A DNA stretch of 64,000 bases from assembly GCA_029959195.1 (NCBI GenBank), contig CP114119.1, positions 1,054,001-1,118,000 on the forward strand, written 5' to 3'. The notes beneath the pieces were generated by a model that saw nothing but the letters and a program-made list of their open reading frames with translations, did no database searches and was not told where the DNA came from. Position 1 is the first letter of the stretch. Each line of letters begins with the position of its first letter. Below, piece after piece: positions 49,359 through 63,341 of the stretch. Both the position numbers and the translations under genes were made by a program. The DNA comes from Dictyophora rubrovolvata (taxonomy: Eukaryota > Basidiomycota > Agaricomycetes > Phallales > Phallaceae).

Positions 49359-50747
49359 ATGCCTTTGAATCCTCTACCACCTCGTACCTGCCGTTCCAGT
49401 AAGTTTATTCGATTGAAATTTCCCCGCCCTTTTTTTTAATTAAATCGACTTCAAGATCCTACCAAATATGCCTTCTCCGATAACGAATCCGACGAGGATG
49501 GGTATTCGCCCTTCAGTTCTCCAGATGTGGCTGCAGAATCCCCACTCCCCCACCCCGCTTCACCGTCTAGCCCTTCTTCCCCTTACCCCCTCCCTTCTCC
49601 CTGTAAATCCCATTCTCGGAAACGCTCCCCTTCTCACATTCGTCGACCTCGCAATGCCTTCATTATTTTCCGCTCCGAATTTTGCTTTAAACAAAAGGAG
49701 GCCAGTGAGCAAAATGTTGAAACCGATCATCGCCAAATTTCCCGCATTGCTGCTTATATCTGGCGCGATTTGTCCGAAGATGAGAAAGCAGAGTATAAAC
49801 GTCGCGCGGAAGAAGAAAAGGCTGCTCACAAAGCTGCTTATCCCGATTATCGCTACGCTCCCATTGGTAGACCTCGCGCTACTGTTAGGCAAAAGTCGAA
49901 GCGAAATAATAATGAAGAAATCTATCGTTGTCGGGCGGTCGCCGAACTATATCTCTCTGGTTTGCAAGGGAAGCAGCCTGAGAGCCCTGCTGTGTCACTC
50001 GACGAGAAGAGCACGTACGACTCTCTTCTTGTTGATCCTGACACATCGTCCAGTCAAAGAAGCCCTCGCCGCCATCTATCTACTAGAAAAAGGAAAGAAA
50101 AGCCGCGTGTATCTCTCCCCAAACAGGAAAGGAACTGTACGGCGGTTGAAGTGCCTAACGGTCTAATTCTCGATCATCCCCAAAGTCCCCTCTCCATCAG
50201 CCACAACTCTTCACCTGAATTAGATCCTATGCGGAACCAAGAAATTGTAAGTCTGTTTTCTCTCTGAAACACTAGGCATATTAATTGATGGCCATTGTAG
50301 ATTGAACCAAAACCCATCGATTTTATGGGGGACGTGGTTTGCAAATCTGAGCCGATGCCACCGCTTTTACAAGGATCGATTTACCAAGATTCCCCAATGT
50401 CGTCGTCGATAGACGAGTTGGACGATTTTTCCAAATTCTCCCTCTATCAACTACTCAACGCTGCCGACGATAATTCCAACCCCTCGAATACCGAGTTGTC
50501 CCGTTTTATGAATGTTTCTTCCCTCAACGGCTTTGACGGAGACAAGGACTTTTATAATGCGTATCCGGATTCGGAAACATGTTTTTCGACACCCAGTGAA
50601 ACACTCTTTTCTGAGTCTGGCAGTAATGGCACGACGTTTTTCGAGACACGGCTAGAGGAAAGGGAGATTGTCGATTCAGCTTTCAAAGACGATGACATAC
50701 TCGCATACAATAAGTCATTTGAATTTGAAGAGTATCTGGATCTGTAG
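49359..50747 (+). CDS. HMG-box transcription factor-like protein
   Basis: Three exons. Exon 1 (MPLNPLPPRTCRS) splices in phase through a GTAAGT..CTTCAAG intron to NPTKYAFSDNESDEDGYSPF and a Pro/Ser-rich stretch. The HMG box spans about residues 65-140: HIRRPRNAFIIFRSEFCFK, VETDHRQISRIAAYIWRDLS and EDEKAEYKRRAEEEKAAHKA, ending YPDYRYAPIGRPRA. This is a MATA_HMG-type box with intact helix 1 (NAFIIFRS), helix 2 Trp and the YP..Y turn, so sequence-specific DNA binding is likely. The tail is rich in Ser, Asp and Phe (SKFSLYQLLNAADD, FETRLEEREIVDS) and may activate transcription. It is more canonical than the HMG gene at 35 kb and is not part of a recognisable mating-type locus here. Confidence 0.88.
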
Positions 50748-51098
50748 GGCAAATTATAAACGCCAGCTGTCTTGCATATGCGAACCTTGTTCTTCTTTGA
50801 CTGCCCTCCAACCTTTTATAAAAACCTTCAAAATTGCATTGTCCTGTTACATCAAATTTTCTTGTAATTTTGTAGTATTTCAAATTATGTATGTACGCAT
50901 CTAAATAAAAGTTCGATTTACAAGCCGATTCACACAAAAGCAGACAGCATACATGTACATAGTATGCTGATCACCTACTAGTACCTACTGCATGGCGGCT
51001 ATTGGACTCGGGACGAATTCTAAAAATAGACACCATTTTTCGCCAGCACTTGAGCTCCAAACTTCGAGCCCCATCGACCGACCCGAGGAAATCATTCA
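50748..51098. other. Intergenic region between HMG gene and HAD phosphatase
   Basis: About 350 bp. AT-rich 3' region of the HMG gene (aaataaaag near 50903) and then the promoter of the HAD gene. No gene or repeat seen. Confidence 0.5.
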
Positions 51099-52219
51099 TG
51101 CCTGTTATCACTGTCGATGCCGTGAGTTAGCTGAGATCAGAAATTGATATTGAAAGCTCAGGTTTTTCAGATACTGTTCGACATGGATGGGTGAGCAGCT
51201 TTCTTGCTGCGTGAAGATCGATGACCGAAGCGAATTGATAATATACAGGACACTGGTCGATTCGACGCCGGGAGTAAAGAAAACATGGCACGAGTATGGT
51301 AAAAGATTTGGTTTCGATGCTGAGGCAGCAATTGAAGGTGTGTGATTTCAAACCTACACTGCTATTATATACGAGAACACGTAATTTTAGCTACTCATGG
51401 CGTAAGATTATGGGATTCCCTGAAGACGTGGTGTAACATACACGATGATCAGAAACTTAAGGTATTTTAAACATAACCTTGAGATACCTGGACGGCGCTA
51501 AACCTTGCGTTAAGGAGGAAGCCGACCGTTTCGAGGAAGGGGTTATTGAAGGAGGAGTGGTGGCACTTCCTGGCGTGCATGAAATTTTGAATATTGTGCT
51601 CGTTCCTTTCCATTTGCTCAGAGTTTTAAACACTGATCTACAACTAGCTTCGGGCTGGCTCAACCCTGGAAAAGCCTAGTTATACGGTCGTTACCAGCGG
51701 TACTGAAGAAATTTCCCCTCTTTATTATATAAATTCAAACTGATTGGACACTAAGCAACTAACTTTTATGCACCCCGTGCACTTGCTCAAGCTAAAATAG
51801 AATTTCCGCCTCACAATTCTATTATCACTGCGAATGATGTTCGTCAAGGAAAGCCCCATGCCGATCCATACCTAGAAGGAGCCAAATCCTTGAATGTTGA
51901 CCCAAAGAATTGTATGACTTGATTTGACTTAGTGACTAATGCTTAACTCGGCGTAACTTTTTTTTATTCCAGGTCTTGTTGTTGAGGACGCGATCAACGG
52001 TGTCCTCAGTGGAAAAGCGGCTGGAGCTCGGACTCTCGGCGTCGCCACGTCATCAGCTAAAGAGGTAGTCGCTGCTGCGAAACCAGACTGGATTGTTCAA
52101 GATCTGACTTGGTAAACAACCAATTAATCTGTTTCGTGAATAATACTGATATTTCTGGTAGCATATCTGTTCGTTGGAGTGATGACGGAAAGATCGAAGT
52201 AACTATTCCAGACGAGTGA
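51099..52219 (+). CDS. HAD-family glycerol phosphatase-like enzyme (Gpp1/Dog type)
   Basis: Haloacid dehalogenase phosphatase, most like glycerol-1-phosphatase (Gpp1/Rhr2, osmolyte glycerol synthesis) or 2-deoxyglucose-6-phosphatase. Exon junctions give MPVITVDAILFDMDGTLVDS (motif I, both Asp present) and then KTWHEYGKRFGFDAEAAIEA. The cap follows with EEADRFEEGVIEGGVVALPG, then SYTVVTSATNFYAP (motif II Ser/Thr), ITANDVRQGKPHADPYLEGA (motif III Lys) and CLVVEDAINGVLSGKAAGAR (motif IV Asp pair). The tail reads DWIVQDLTCISVRW. Seven or so short introns, all GT..AG. The exon at 51479-51680 is partly intron: the frame opened there includes non-coding sequence. Converges on the LEA-like gene with 108 bp between stops. 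Confidence 0.88.
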
Positions 52220-52326
52220 GGTTAGACATTCACGAGCCAGGAAAAAAAAAGGAAAGAAGTTGTAATGTAGTTGGTTCAAGGTCGCCGCGAGAGAAATAAC
52301 GTGCTGATATTAAGACCAGCTATAAG

Positions 52327-52862
52327 CTACTTTTTGGCAATGTGCTCCACGTCTTTCTTGGCCGATTGTGCTTCTGATCTTAGCTATACGCATCATTAGA
52401 TATTAGAATCATCTTGACGGCAGAGAATATTATAATTTACTTTGTTAGCTTCTCGGCCGGCCATATTTTTCAACTCTTCCCCCTTTCCTTTCATTTCCTT
52501 CGACGTACCCCCTGGTATATGATAATTCACAATGGGCTAATCAACGCATTTGTGTCTAAGGGACTGACCTATCGTTTCTTTTGTCTTTTCTGTAGCCTTT
52601 TCACCTGTTTCGATTGCGGAAGCGAGTCCTTGTCCCACCTTCTTGTTCAACTAAAATGTAGATCAGAATCTTTTTGTCGTTCTCAAAAAAATAAATAAAA
52701 AAATAAATAAAAAACGCTGAGATTCGTTTCACTTACGTTTTGTGCCATCTCACCCACTTTCTCCGTTATAGTTTTCTGCCTCACATGTGAAATGGAGAAA
52801 TGACGCGTTTCAGCGACTTTGACCAAACGTCGGGAGTGTTGTGAAGCGATTTGTTTAAACAT
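52327..52862 (-). CDS. Small mitochondrial LEA-like protein
   Basis: Four short exons join in phase into about 111 residues and were not apparent as one frame. Exon 1 (52862 to about 52738) starts MFKQIASQHSRRLVKVAETR and continues HFSISHVRQKTITEKVGEMA, a good mitochondrial presequence rich in Arg, Ser and no acid at the start. Exon 2 gives LNKKVGQGLASAIETGEKAT then EKTKETIG. Exon 3 gives GTSKEMKGKGEELKNMAGRE. Exon 4 gives LRSEAQSAKKDVEHIAKK and the stop at 52327. The Lys/Glu/Ala/Gly-rich 11-mer-like pattern matches fungal LEA-type stress proteins of the mitochondrial matrix. Donors are GTAAGT, GTCAGT and GTAAAT; acceptors TTTTAG, ACCAG and TATAG. Confidence 0.75.
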
Positions 52863-53112
52863 AGCTGAAGAATGCGTTTGTCAACGTCCGACTTTGACTC
52901 ATCATTTTTATATCGGTGGAGGACCAACACAAATGACGAAGGGGATGATATCAGAATGCAAGATGACATCATCGCACCATGTCGCACCCGAAGCCTCGAA
53001 CAATTTTTTTTTACTCTAATATTAACTGTTATTAACTGAAAGTAATATGTATATATTATATTCTACCGCACTGATACTTTATCAGACGGTTATTTAAACC
53101 GGTAGAATAATA

Positions 53113-55001
53113 TCAAGTGCGTGGGGTGAATTTCAACCAGCAACCATCCTTAGGGAAAAGACTGCGAAGTTTTAATTAGTATGATCAAGCGCGAATTCAA
53201 ATAAAATAATATATATACGTAGCAATAATCCTACCGAGAAAAAATAAATTCAAAATGTATTTAGAATGGCAGGAAAATGGAAACTACTCACTGGACCCCA
53301 TCACTTTCCGGTGTTACCTCATGTTCCCAATCCATTAAGACAGCAGCAGTGCCAAGAACGCATGCCATATGCATAAGCGTGTATTCGATCCCAATGCATT
53401 TATGGGGACCGCTGCCAAAAACAAGGAAGTTCTTGGGATTCGTCGTCGCTGAGCCATTTGGGTCGAGCCATCGTTCAGGGAGGTATTTCTTTGGCTCGGG
53501 ATACACTTCCGGATCATGCATGGAAGGGTACAGCGAAGGTATTACCAAACTATTGGCCGGTACAGTGTAATCAGGTGAGATGGGAAACGGTTTGGTCGCT
53601 TTATAGGGCACCTGGCGAACATTTTAGCTTCATGATGAAAAAAACAAAAGCACATGGAAAATTACCATGCAAACCGGTGGTTTGAGGCGGAGACTTTCCC
53701 GGACAGCGGCTTTCAAATATGGCATCTCTTCAATCATCTCCAGTGTCATTGGTCGAGCGTAATCTCCTCCTCGGACGCGGTGCTGCTCTTCCCGAACCTT
53801 CTGGACAACCTCGGGGTGATCAGCGAAATGTTGAAAAGCATAAATGATGCCACTGGACATGGCATCCTGGGAAGCAAAGAGGAATGATAAAACAACAAGA
53901 GCCATCTGTCTATCAGTGAACTTCTTTTGATTTCCTTTCTGTTCTGGCTTATCGAGTTCCATTACCCAGCGGTCAAGTAGGCAGGTAGGTTCGTTGCCTT
54001 CTGCCATACTTATTTTACTGAGCCGAGCAGCGTGAGCAAGCCATTTGACGGCAACTTTACGGGCTTGAATAGCCTTATAAACTTTAGTGCCGGGTAAAGC
54101 TAGCGGGAAGTTCACCAGCTCGAGCGCATTAGTGATAAGCCAATACTTGTCCTGGATCTCTTGTACAGCGTTGTCAGGAATATGAGGACCACAAAATACT
54201 TTAAGCGAAGTTCTCATGTTGAGATCGCGAGCAGGTACCATGAAGTTCAGGGCTTTGCCGGTCTCCTTGCATATTTTGAGCCAGTCAGCAAAGAATTCTC
54301 GCGCCATGGCATCTTGAAGGGATAGATACAAGCTTGAAAAGAAGTTAAACGAAGAGCTGACGACGAGAAAAATAAAACAGATACCTCAGTGCCTTCCTGG
54401 TAAACAGTGTATTCAGAACTCGACGATAATCAACGTGTTCTTTACCGGTTAAAAAAACCCTTATAACACGACTAAGAATACAAGCAAGGCATTCGAGAAC
54501 AACAAAAACACTAGTACCAATTATCGTCGCATAGGACCTGTTTTCCGGATGCGACCAGAGCGGGTTCGGCATATGTCGGTGAATTGAGAATTTTGCGGGT
54601 ATATTCATTGGAGGAAGCCAGGACAATAAAGCTATAATGGTTACTGAAATCAGAGGTATAACGAACACTACGAAATGTCACTCCTACATGTTGAAGACGC
54701 TAAGAGCGGATAATGCTCCCGAATCCCATTGCTTTTCATAGTTTTCGAGCGTCGGGTGTAAGCTATCGGCGAATTTGCCGATAATGGGTATAGTCCATTT
54801 GGACCCGGGCAAATGGCGTTTTTTGGAACGGTAGACAGTTTGCTCCAGAATAAGGAACGTGGCAATAACGGCGAGAGTTGTGTATATCCAGGTAGATGGC
54901 GTCTTCAAACTCAAGAGTGCATCGACCGAAGGGAGATACAACTGATAAGGAGAATTTTGGGTAGACTGAGGCATGCTAGCATGCTGCGAATGTCCATTCA
55001 T
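53113..55001 (-). CDS. ERG5: Sterol C-22 desaturase (CYP61, Erg5)
   Basis: P450 that introduces the C22 double bond in ergosterol synthesis at the ER. A membrane segment (TWIYTTLAVIATFLILEQTV) precedes the Erg5 hallmark HLPGSKWTIPIIGKFADSLH and PTLENYEKQWDSGALSALSV. Later blocks are FLTGKEHVDYRRVLNTLFTR, DAMAREFFADWLKICKETGK, the I-helix LSFLFASQDAMSSGIIYAFQ, ESLRLKPPVCMV, YLPERWLDPNGSAT and the haem loop FLVFGSGPHKCIGIEYTLMH with its Cys. The last exon ends FPKDGCWLKFTPRT at 53113. About six introns, including the one at 54340-54680 that interrupts the region around the second membrane-near exon. Divergent from VPS4, 390 bp between starts. Confidence 0.95.
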
Positions 55002-55391
55002 GCTTGTGCGTTACCTTTCCTCAGCAGCGCCGCAGTGAGAGAATCAGCAATTTGGTCGAAAGGAAAAAGGTTAAATATATATATAATCGTACGGTTCTGC
55101 TCTTTGTAGCGAGGGCCGGAGATTACGTAATTGTTTTAACAAACGACAGCCTTCGGAATCCTTCCGCATAACTTACTTATATGCAACTAAGAGACAGAAT
55201 CACTCTACATCAAAATCGGGTTTATCTTAATTTCAGTAACTTTTTGCAATTGTGCTAGTTCAAAAAAGTCTGGACACCAACTGGACGCCGGAATTGTAAG
55301 TCTCGCGGCTTCCGAATTCCCACGCAATGGTATTACGTAACCTCACTTACATACACATACTCGACCTTCACCACAAGTACTGACCTTTGCC
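55002..55391. other. Intergenic region between divergent ERG5 and VPS4
   Basis: 390 bp with tatatata near 55075 and pyrimidine-rich tracts. A sterol-response-type element was not positively identified. No gene seen. Confidence 0.4.
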
Positions 55392-57151
<1,760 letters not shown>

Positions 57152-57384
57152 TTCGACTTTTCATCTGTGTGTTTATAGGACGATTTATTAGGATAGATTA
57201 CCCTGCAGCATGTATTCTTTATATCCTCCCACTGAAGTATCATAGTATTTAAATTTACCAACAACACTGACGAACGTGGATCTGCAGCTGCTGACTCAGC
57301 TCGATGTTTTGGTCTGCCCACCCGAGTCGGCGTTGGCTTCATATGTTCGCCCGTTCCTCCTTCTGAAATACCATTTCGTTTGAA

Positions 57385-58828
57385 ATGTTCTGTGGTCTAA
57401 TTCAACAGGATATAGCCGTGTTCCCCTTGTTCATGCTAGAATGCGGGATTACCTTGCGCGAAGTTCCTGTCGCTTACAAAACCTGGGGTGAATTGAATGA
57501 CAAGAAAGACAATGTTATGGTCATTTGCCATGCCTTCACAGGAAGTGCCGATGTTGCAGACTGGTAGCTTTTTCACCTTCATATCCCACAATTTCTACTT
57601 GCAAACTTACATTAGCATTTGAAGGTGGGGGCCACTAATGGGCCCAGGAAAAGCATTCGATTATACACGATTTTTTATCTTTTGTGCCAATACCATGGGG
57701 TCGCCATATGGTTCTGCTTCTCCTGTTACTATAAATCCGGAAACTGGGCGTTTGTATGGACCCGAATTTCCTACGACTACAATTCGAGACGACGTCAGGT
57801 AAGGCTGACTGCTGCAAATGGATATAACAGACTCATTAACTATGCTTTTAATCAGACTTCACAAACTTGTTCTAGACAAGCTGGGGGTCTCGTCTGTCGC
57901 TGTGGTCATTGGGGGCTCTATGGGCGGGATGGCCACGCTCGAATGGCCTTTATGCACTGAACAAGGTTATGTTCGAAGAATCATACCCATCGCAACTTCA
58001 GCAAAACATTCGGCATGGTGTATTAGTTGGGGCGAAGCTCAACGGCAAAGTATTTATGCAGATCCGAACTATGATGATGGCTATTATGACATCGTTTCAC
58101 AACCAAAGACTGGCCTCGCCGCTGCACGCATGGCAGCGCTTTTGACGTATCGGTCAAGAGACTCGTTTGAAAATCGCTTTGGGCGAAACATACAATCCCT
58201 GTCAAAAGAACCCATCACGCCACCTCGGTCACCTTCTACCTCGGCTGATATAGCTCTGGCTGCCCATAACGAGGGACACAGGAAAACTGGACACCGTTCT
58301 TCTACCGGTACCTCAAGCATCTCTACGCCGCAGACTAGGACTTGGGGCAGTCCACCGGTTTTCTCTGCCCAAGGATATCTCCGTTATCAGGGGGATAAAT
58401 TTACGGCTCGGTTTGATGCTAATTGCTACATTCACATTACTAGAAAGATGGATTCACATCATGTTGGCCATGGTCACGTCAACCCAATTAGCGGTAGCGA
58501 ACTAACGCTGGAGGAGGCACTAGGATTAGAACCTAGAGGCGCTTTGGTCATTGGTATACAATCCGATGGGCTGTTTACACCTTCCGAGCAACAAGAGCTT
58601 GCGAAACACATACCCGAGGCTGAGCTCGTGATGATACCTTCTCCTGATGGTCACGACGGGTTTCTCCTCGAATTTGAACAAATTAATCATCATATCCTGA
58701 CGTTTCTTAAGAAGGCGTTTCCCGCATACTACGAAGGTTTTATTCCGGGCGTAGTTGAAGCAAGTGGTTTTGAAATACAAAAGACTTCGATATTTGGAGA
58801 GGCTGAAGTAGATATCACTCGATGGTGA
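57385..58828 (+). CDS. MET2: Homoserine O-acetyltransferase (Met2)
   Basis: Acetylates L-homoserine in methionine synthesis; alpha/beta hydrolase fold. The ATG at 57385 gives MFCGLIQQDIAVFPLFMLEC, which aligns with the usual start of the enzyme. The first codons are less certain because a short upstream exon is possible (AACAG acceptor at 57409). Core blocks are REVPVAYKTWGELND, CHAFTGSADVADWW, NTMGSPYGSASP and the nucleophile elbow VVIGGSMGGMATLEW (Ser). Near the C-terminus IGIQSDGLFTPSEQQELAKH supplies the catalytic Asp, and SPDGHDGFLLEFE the His. A Ser/Thr-rich insertion (58210-58360) typical of fungal enzymes lies mid-protein. Two or three short introns (about 57567-57625, 57800-57850). 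Converges with dhc1, 143 bp between stops. Confidence 0.94.
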
Positions 58829-58971
58829 ATTTCTGTGTCATGTTTTTTGTTATTGAATATATTATTGTATATAAATCATGATTGTCATAATAACATCTGG
58901 GTATCGAAAGCAAATAAATGAAATGATAATAGTCTGGAAATACTGTATGTATGTAAATACACAAGACGAAG

Positions 58972-61900
58972 TCATCTCCTGATGAGACCTTCTATCGATT
59001 GGTGTTCTAGATCATTACGTGCTTTCAATATTGATGCGTGCATTTCTTTCATTACATTTCCTAGTTTGACACCAAAACGACTAAGAATATCGCGCTGCCA
59101 CGCATCGTATTTAGCATTTACACGTGCTTGCACCTGTTCGTAATCAATAACGCAGACACCGAGAGATTTTTGCGTTTCTGATGTATCAAATGTTGATCTT
59201 GTTTTCTTGATCTCAGTGAGAAGTTGTTGCCAAAGAGCCAAAGAATCTCCCAGCCGACTGAAAACGTATTCAGCTTCTAGGTCCCATAGCGATTGGAATT
59301 GGAGCCATTTTCCAACGTAATCTTTGAGCTGTTGTACTTTATTTTCGATTAGGCAGAACGGTCGAACTAAAGTTGCTTCGTCGAAATGGGTCAGCTAGGA
59401 AAGGCCAGACATCAGCATGAAATGGGGATTGTTCAATAATTACTAACCAAAGATGTGTATGTAGTTTCGGTGATGGATCTTCCCTCCATTTGTAGACCAA
59501 TCTCATAGCGCGAACTTTGTATCCGACGAAGATTGCAGATCACACCTAAGCTCGTATTATCAGTTCGATTCCACGTCGCTTTGAAGTGAAATACGTTTAC
59601 CTATCCATTCATGGAACTGTTTGATCCAGGTTTGACGAGCGTATTCAATGGGTGGATCCAGAAATATGACTTGATTTTGAATTCTTATCTCGTGGATGAT
59701 AGGTTTGAGTGTCAAGTTTCCATCGATGGACTTCATATATATCTAAGCAGCAAGCCTTGATATGTTTAACATATGGCCATACCTTTTCGTCTTTGTTTTT
59801 TTTGTCATTTCGACGCTTATTCGTAATGTCGCGCAATACAGTATCGCGTCTTATGTCACCTTCATCCGTACGATCGAACTCGGAGCAGAAGAGCTGAATG
59901 ATATTAGCAAGTCGCTGAAGCAAAATTTCTTCTATACGGTTATCAAGTTCAGCAACCCAGTGCTCCAGGTTGGCGTAGCCTTCCAAATTGAGTTTATCAA
60001 TCTATGATTAGAATCAGACCTACGCGAGAATGTTAGATGACAATCAACGTACAATACTTTGGATTTTTGTTAACAGTTCGGAGAAAGCCTCCGGAGTATA
60101 CGGACATGCCGCAAGGTCGTCCACATGACGAGTAATTTCCTTGTATAAGTCGATGAGGGCATTTGTTTTATCCTACAATAGATACTGTGAATGCGTAGCT
60201 TTCACATGGAAAATATTACACACCTGTAAGACTGATACGAGACTAGCGAATTCGCGAACAAACTGTATATGTCGATTGTCGCGTGCATCAGGAGCTGGTA
60301 TATATCGGGTAGTATCATAGGCATTGACGAAATAATCCCACCGCAAACTCATTCCTGGAATTTGAGTTTAAAAATAGAGGGATCTTAAATTTCAAGAGAA
60401 AGACGAACCTTTTGCAACATGGTTCTGAGCGTCATTTCGGTATTCGGCGACGAGCATCTCAATAGCCTTGTTCCTCTCCACTAAATCCAATGTTTGACCA
60501 TAAGTACGGACTGTTTCCATAAGACTGACGGCGTGTGGGTATACACGCTTAGCATCTTTCGCCAAATTGTTGATAGCATGGGGGACTTGGAAATTCAACC
60601 ATAATAGGTTCCGCACTTCCTTAAAAAGCGTGATAATTTGGGGATCAAAATTCACCGCTAACTGATAACCGCCACCGCGGAGTCGAATAATCTCGAAAAG
60701 ACGGCCGTTGACACCCATGTCTCGGCGATTGATATCATGCATCCACGCATCGTATACAGGTCTGGTATCCAACTTCTTGCGGAACGATGCGCTTTCGGCC
60801 TGAAGCCTTTGGCCTTCAGCGTATAACTCCCATCCCTTTCCTAACACGTCTTCAACGCGCTTCATGTACGTCGACAGCTGACGTTCAATCTGGCGTGCCC
60901 AAATAATGGCCCCGGCGATAGGGGGTAAATCCCGCATCTGGGCCATATGATAAGCTTCAGAATATCGATACTGCGTCTTAAACTAGAGATGAGAGTATCA
61001 GCACTGCAAAATGATCAAATGAAGCAATTTAACGCACTTTATCATGAAGATGCTTGATGTCTTCTTTGACGGAATCAATGAGCTGGGTTTGATACTCCTG
61101 TATGGCACCGCGAATCTGATCGAGAATACAAAGTAAGGGAATTATTTGTGTTTGAAATAAATACAAAAGGATTGCGCGGCCTACCTTAGGACGTACGAAC
61201 AAGGCGTTGAATTTAGAGAAAACACGGAACATTTCGTTGGCATTTCGGGCAGTCCCAAGCCGGTCACGTAGGCGAGCAATTATTTGATTCTCAACTCGTG
61301 CAACGCGTTCCGTGTAGGCATGTTCAGCGGTAATCCAAATTTCAGTACCCTCTAAAAAAGGCGAAACATTAGATTATTGGCAAGGACCAGATGCACAACC
61401 CATAAGGATGAAAAATACCTGTCGATACGTCGAGTATATCTATGCTTTTGATGGCTTCGTAAGCTTCTTTCACTTCCTCTTCCATATCAATCCCTCCAAT
61501 TTCTTTTCCCATACTAAGACCTTTCGTTGGACCAGTCATTACAGCGAGCTGCTCGTGCTGTTTTCTCCACTCTCGCAAATAGGTAGTTCGCTCCATTAGC
61601 TTTTGATGGGCCGGAGCAATCTTGATAGGAATAAATTTTTCATTTCGCCGTCGTGTCACTTCTCGGGCAACATTGGTGAACTCTTTGATCTGTTCATCCC
61701 AGGTGCGGAAAATCTTTTGTACCTGAGCAAGGATGCGCTCGAAAGTATCGTAGGGCTGGTATGCTAGACGATGAGAAGTAAGGATTCGAAGAAGCTGATC
61801 ATTAAAATCACGAGATATGGCTTCCACAAGAGGCAAGGCTCGTCGAATGGGATACGGAGAGAGTTTGAGTTTGCGATTGATATGCCCAAATATGAGACCT

Positions 61901-63341
61901 AGTGCTTCTTGAACTTTTTCTAAGTCCGTTGCAGAAAGAAGCTCATTTAGAGGGAAATCTTTCATGAGCTGGTTATACTTGTGTACTGGACAATAGTGAT
62001 AGTGAGATTTTAGAAGAAGATAGAATCGCCCGCGTTACTTGCCTTGGTCAATGGCTTGTTTGAGCCCGGTGTCGGCAATAAAACTCATGGTTGCACGAAA
62101 ACGTTTGGCATTTCGCAAACAATCCATTACCATATTGACTTCGTCACTTCGTAACTGTGTCTCTATTTCTTCTAAAGCTCTCTCCAGACTCAGCCAAAAG
62201 TTGACCTCTTGAGATGCCGTTCCAGAAGAAACATCGCGTGTTAATTTTGTGACTGCTTGGATGGACTTGATCCATGCATTTACTTGATTGTGAAGTAAAT
62301 TCAGGAAGGTGCTGTCGTTTAGTGTTTTTGTAGGGATTAAAGATATACTTGGTCGTTGTCCTGTTGACTGAGCCTCTGAGATAGCTCTCTGGATAACAGG
62401 ATGTATGACGAAATGTGTTTCGGGAATTTCAACGTTCTGCTGCAAGTGAAGCAAGGAAAGTTCAAGCTCGGCGAATTTCTTTTTTGCCATGGGTATTCCT
62501 ATATACGGAATTAATCAATCAAGTAATAAACAAATAAAGCAATATTTATACCCATTTTAGCATCACCCTCCTTGCCGGATGCTCGTGTCCCAGCAAAAGC
62601 ATCGAACCAGGGTTTAACCGCCATACTAACTACCGCGTGCAGACTTTCATAGGGCGTCTCCTCGCCACCAAATAGGTTAAGGATGTGAAGTTGAAGTGGG
62701 AGTGGAATTAATGGATCTAGTAATGTTGACCGTTTGATGATGGCGACAACGTTAACATGAGAGGGACTGTAGACAAGATGTGGAGCAAGTGAATAAAAAT
62801 GGGTATTCAAAGTGTCATCTAGAACGGTGTCCGTTAGCGAGGGAAATGCCGCATTGATGAGCTAGAGCTAACCCTCTACTTCTTCTTTAGTCTTTACTAC
62901 GTATATGGCACTCCCAGTTTCTCCTGCAAATTTGATGACGCGTTCGTCAAAGTCTGAGTCAAAGAGGGTGTTTTGGAGTTCTTCAACCGTAGCCCCTATG
63001 ACCGGTGGGAGTAATGATAGAAGATATGATTTGAATAGTGAGACGTCAAAAGTAATAGGCACAGGTGGGGGTGGTGGCGGGGGAGGAGTCGAAGATGAAG
63101 AGACATCTTGGTGGATGCCATTGGTAACCGGAGGCTGTTGTTCTTCCGAGGCCATTTGATAAGATGTTTGATTCAAGATAGCGGCCGAGTCTTCAGGAAT
63201 AGACAACAATACTTTAGGACGAATTGCTCTCGGAAGACGGAAAGACCAGGCGTGAAATCGGGGAGGAGGTCTACGAGGATAATGGGTGAAGTAGCGACGC
63301 GAGCTGCCAACATTGGAAGAGTCTTCATCACTCGATGACAT
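58972..63341 (-). CDS. dhc1: Cytoplasmic dynein heavy chain, N-terminal half (split gene, Dhc1)
   Basis: Carries the tail and dimerisation part of the dynein heavy chain, but not the motor. Exons on the minus strand give, in order, [158 protein letters not shown], and finally [20 protein letters not shown] and [16 protein letters not shown]-stop. These match the heavy-chain tail in order. The frame ends at 58972, and MET2 starts its stop 143 bp further on, so the AAA motor is not here. Starts: ATG at 63341 ([10 protein letters not shown], with a Pro-rich stretch) or at 63155 ([13 protein letters not shown]), the more usual family start. About ten introns; length roughly 1,150-1,200 residues. 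Confidence 0.92.

Noticed and set aside
49468-50166. 232-codon plus-strand frame overlapping the HMG gene
   Set aside because: Alternative frame of the same exon; the HMG box is encoded in the other frame.
51479-51679. Separate 66-codon gene inside the HAD phosphatase
   Set aside because: It contains the cap exon (EEADRFEEGVIEGG) plus flanking intron sequence that happens to stay open.
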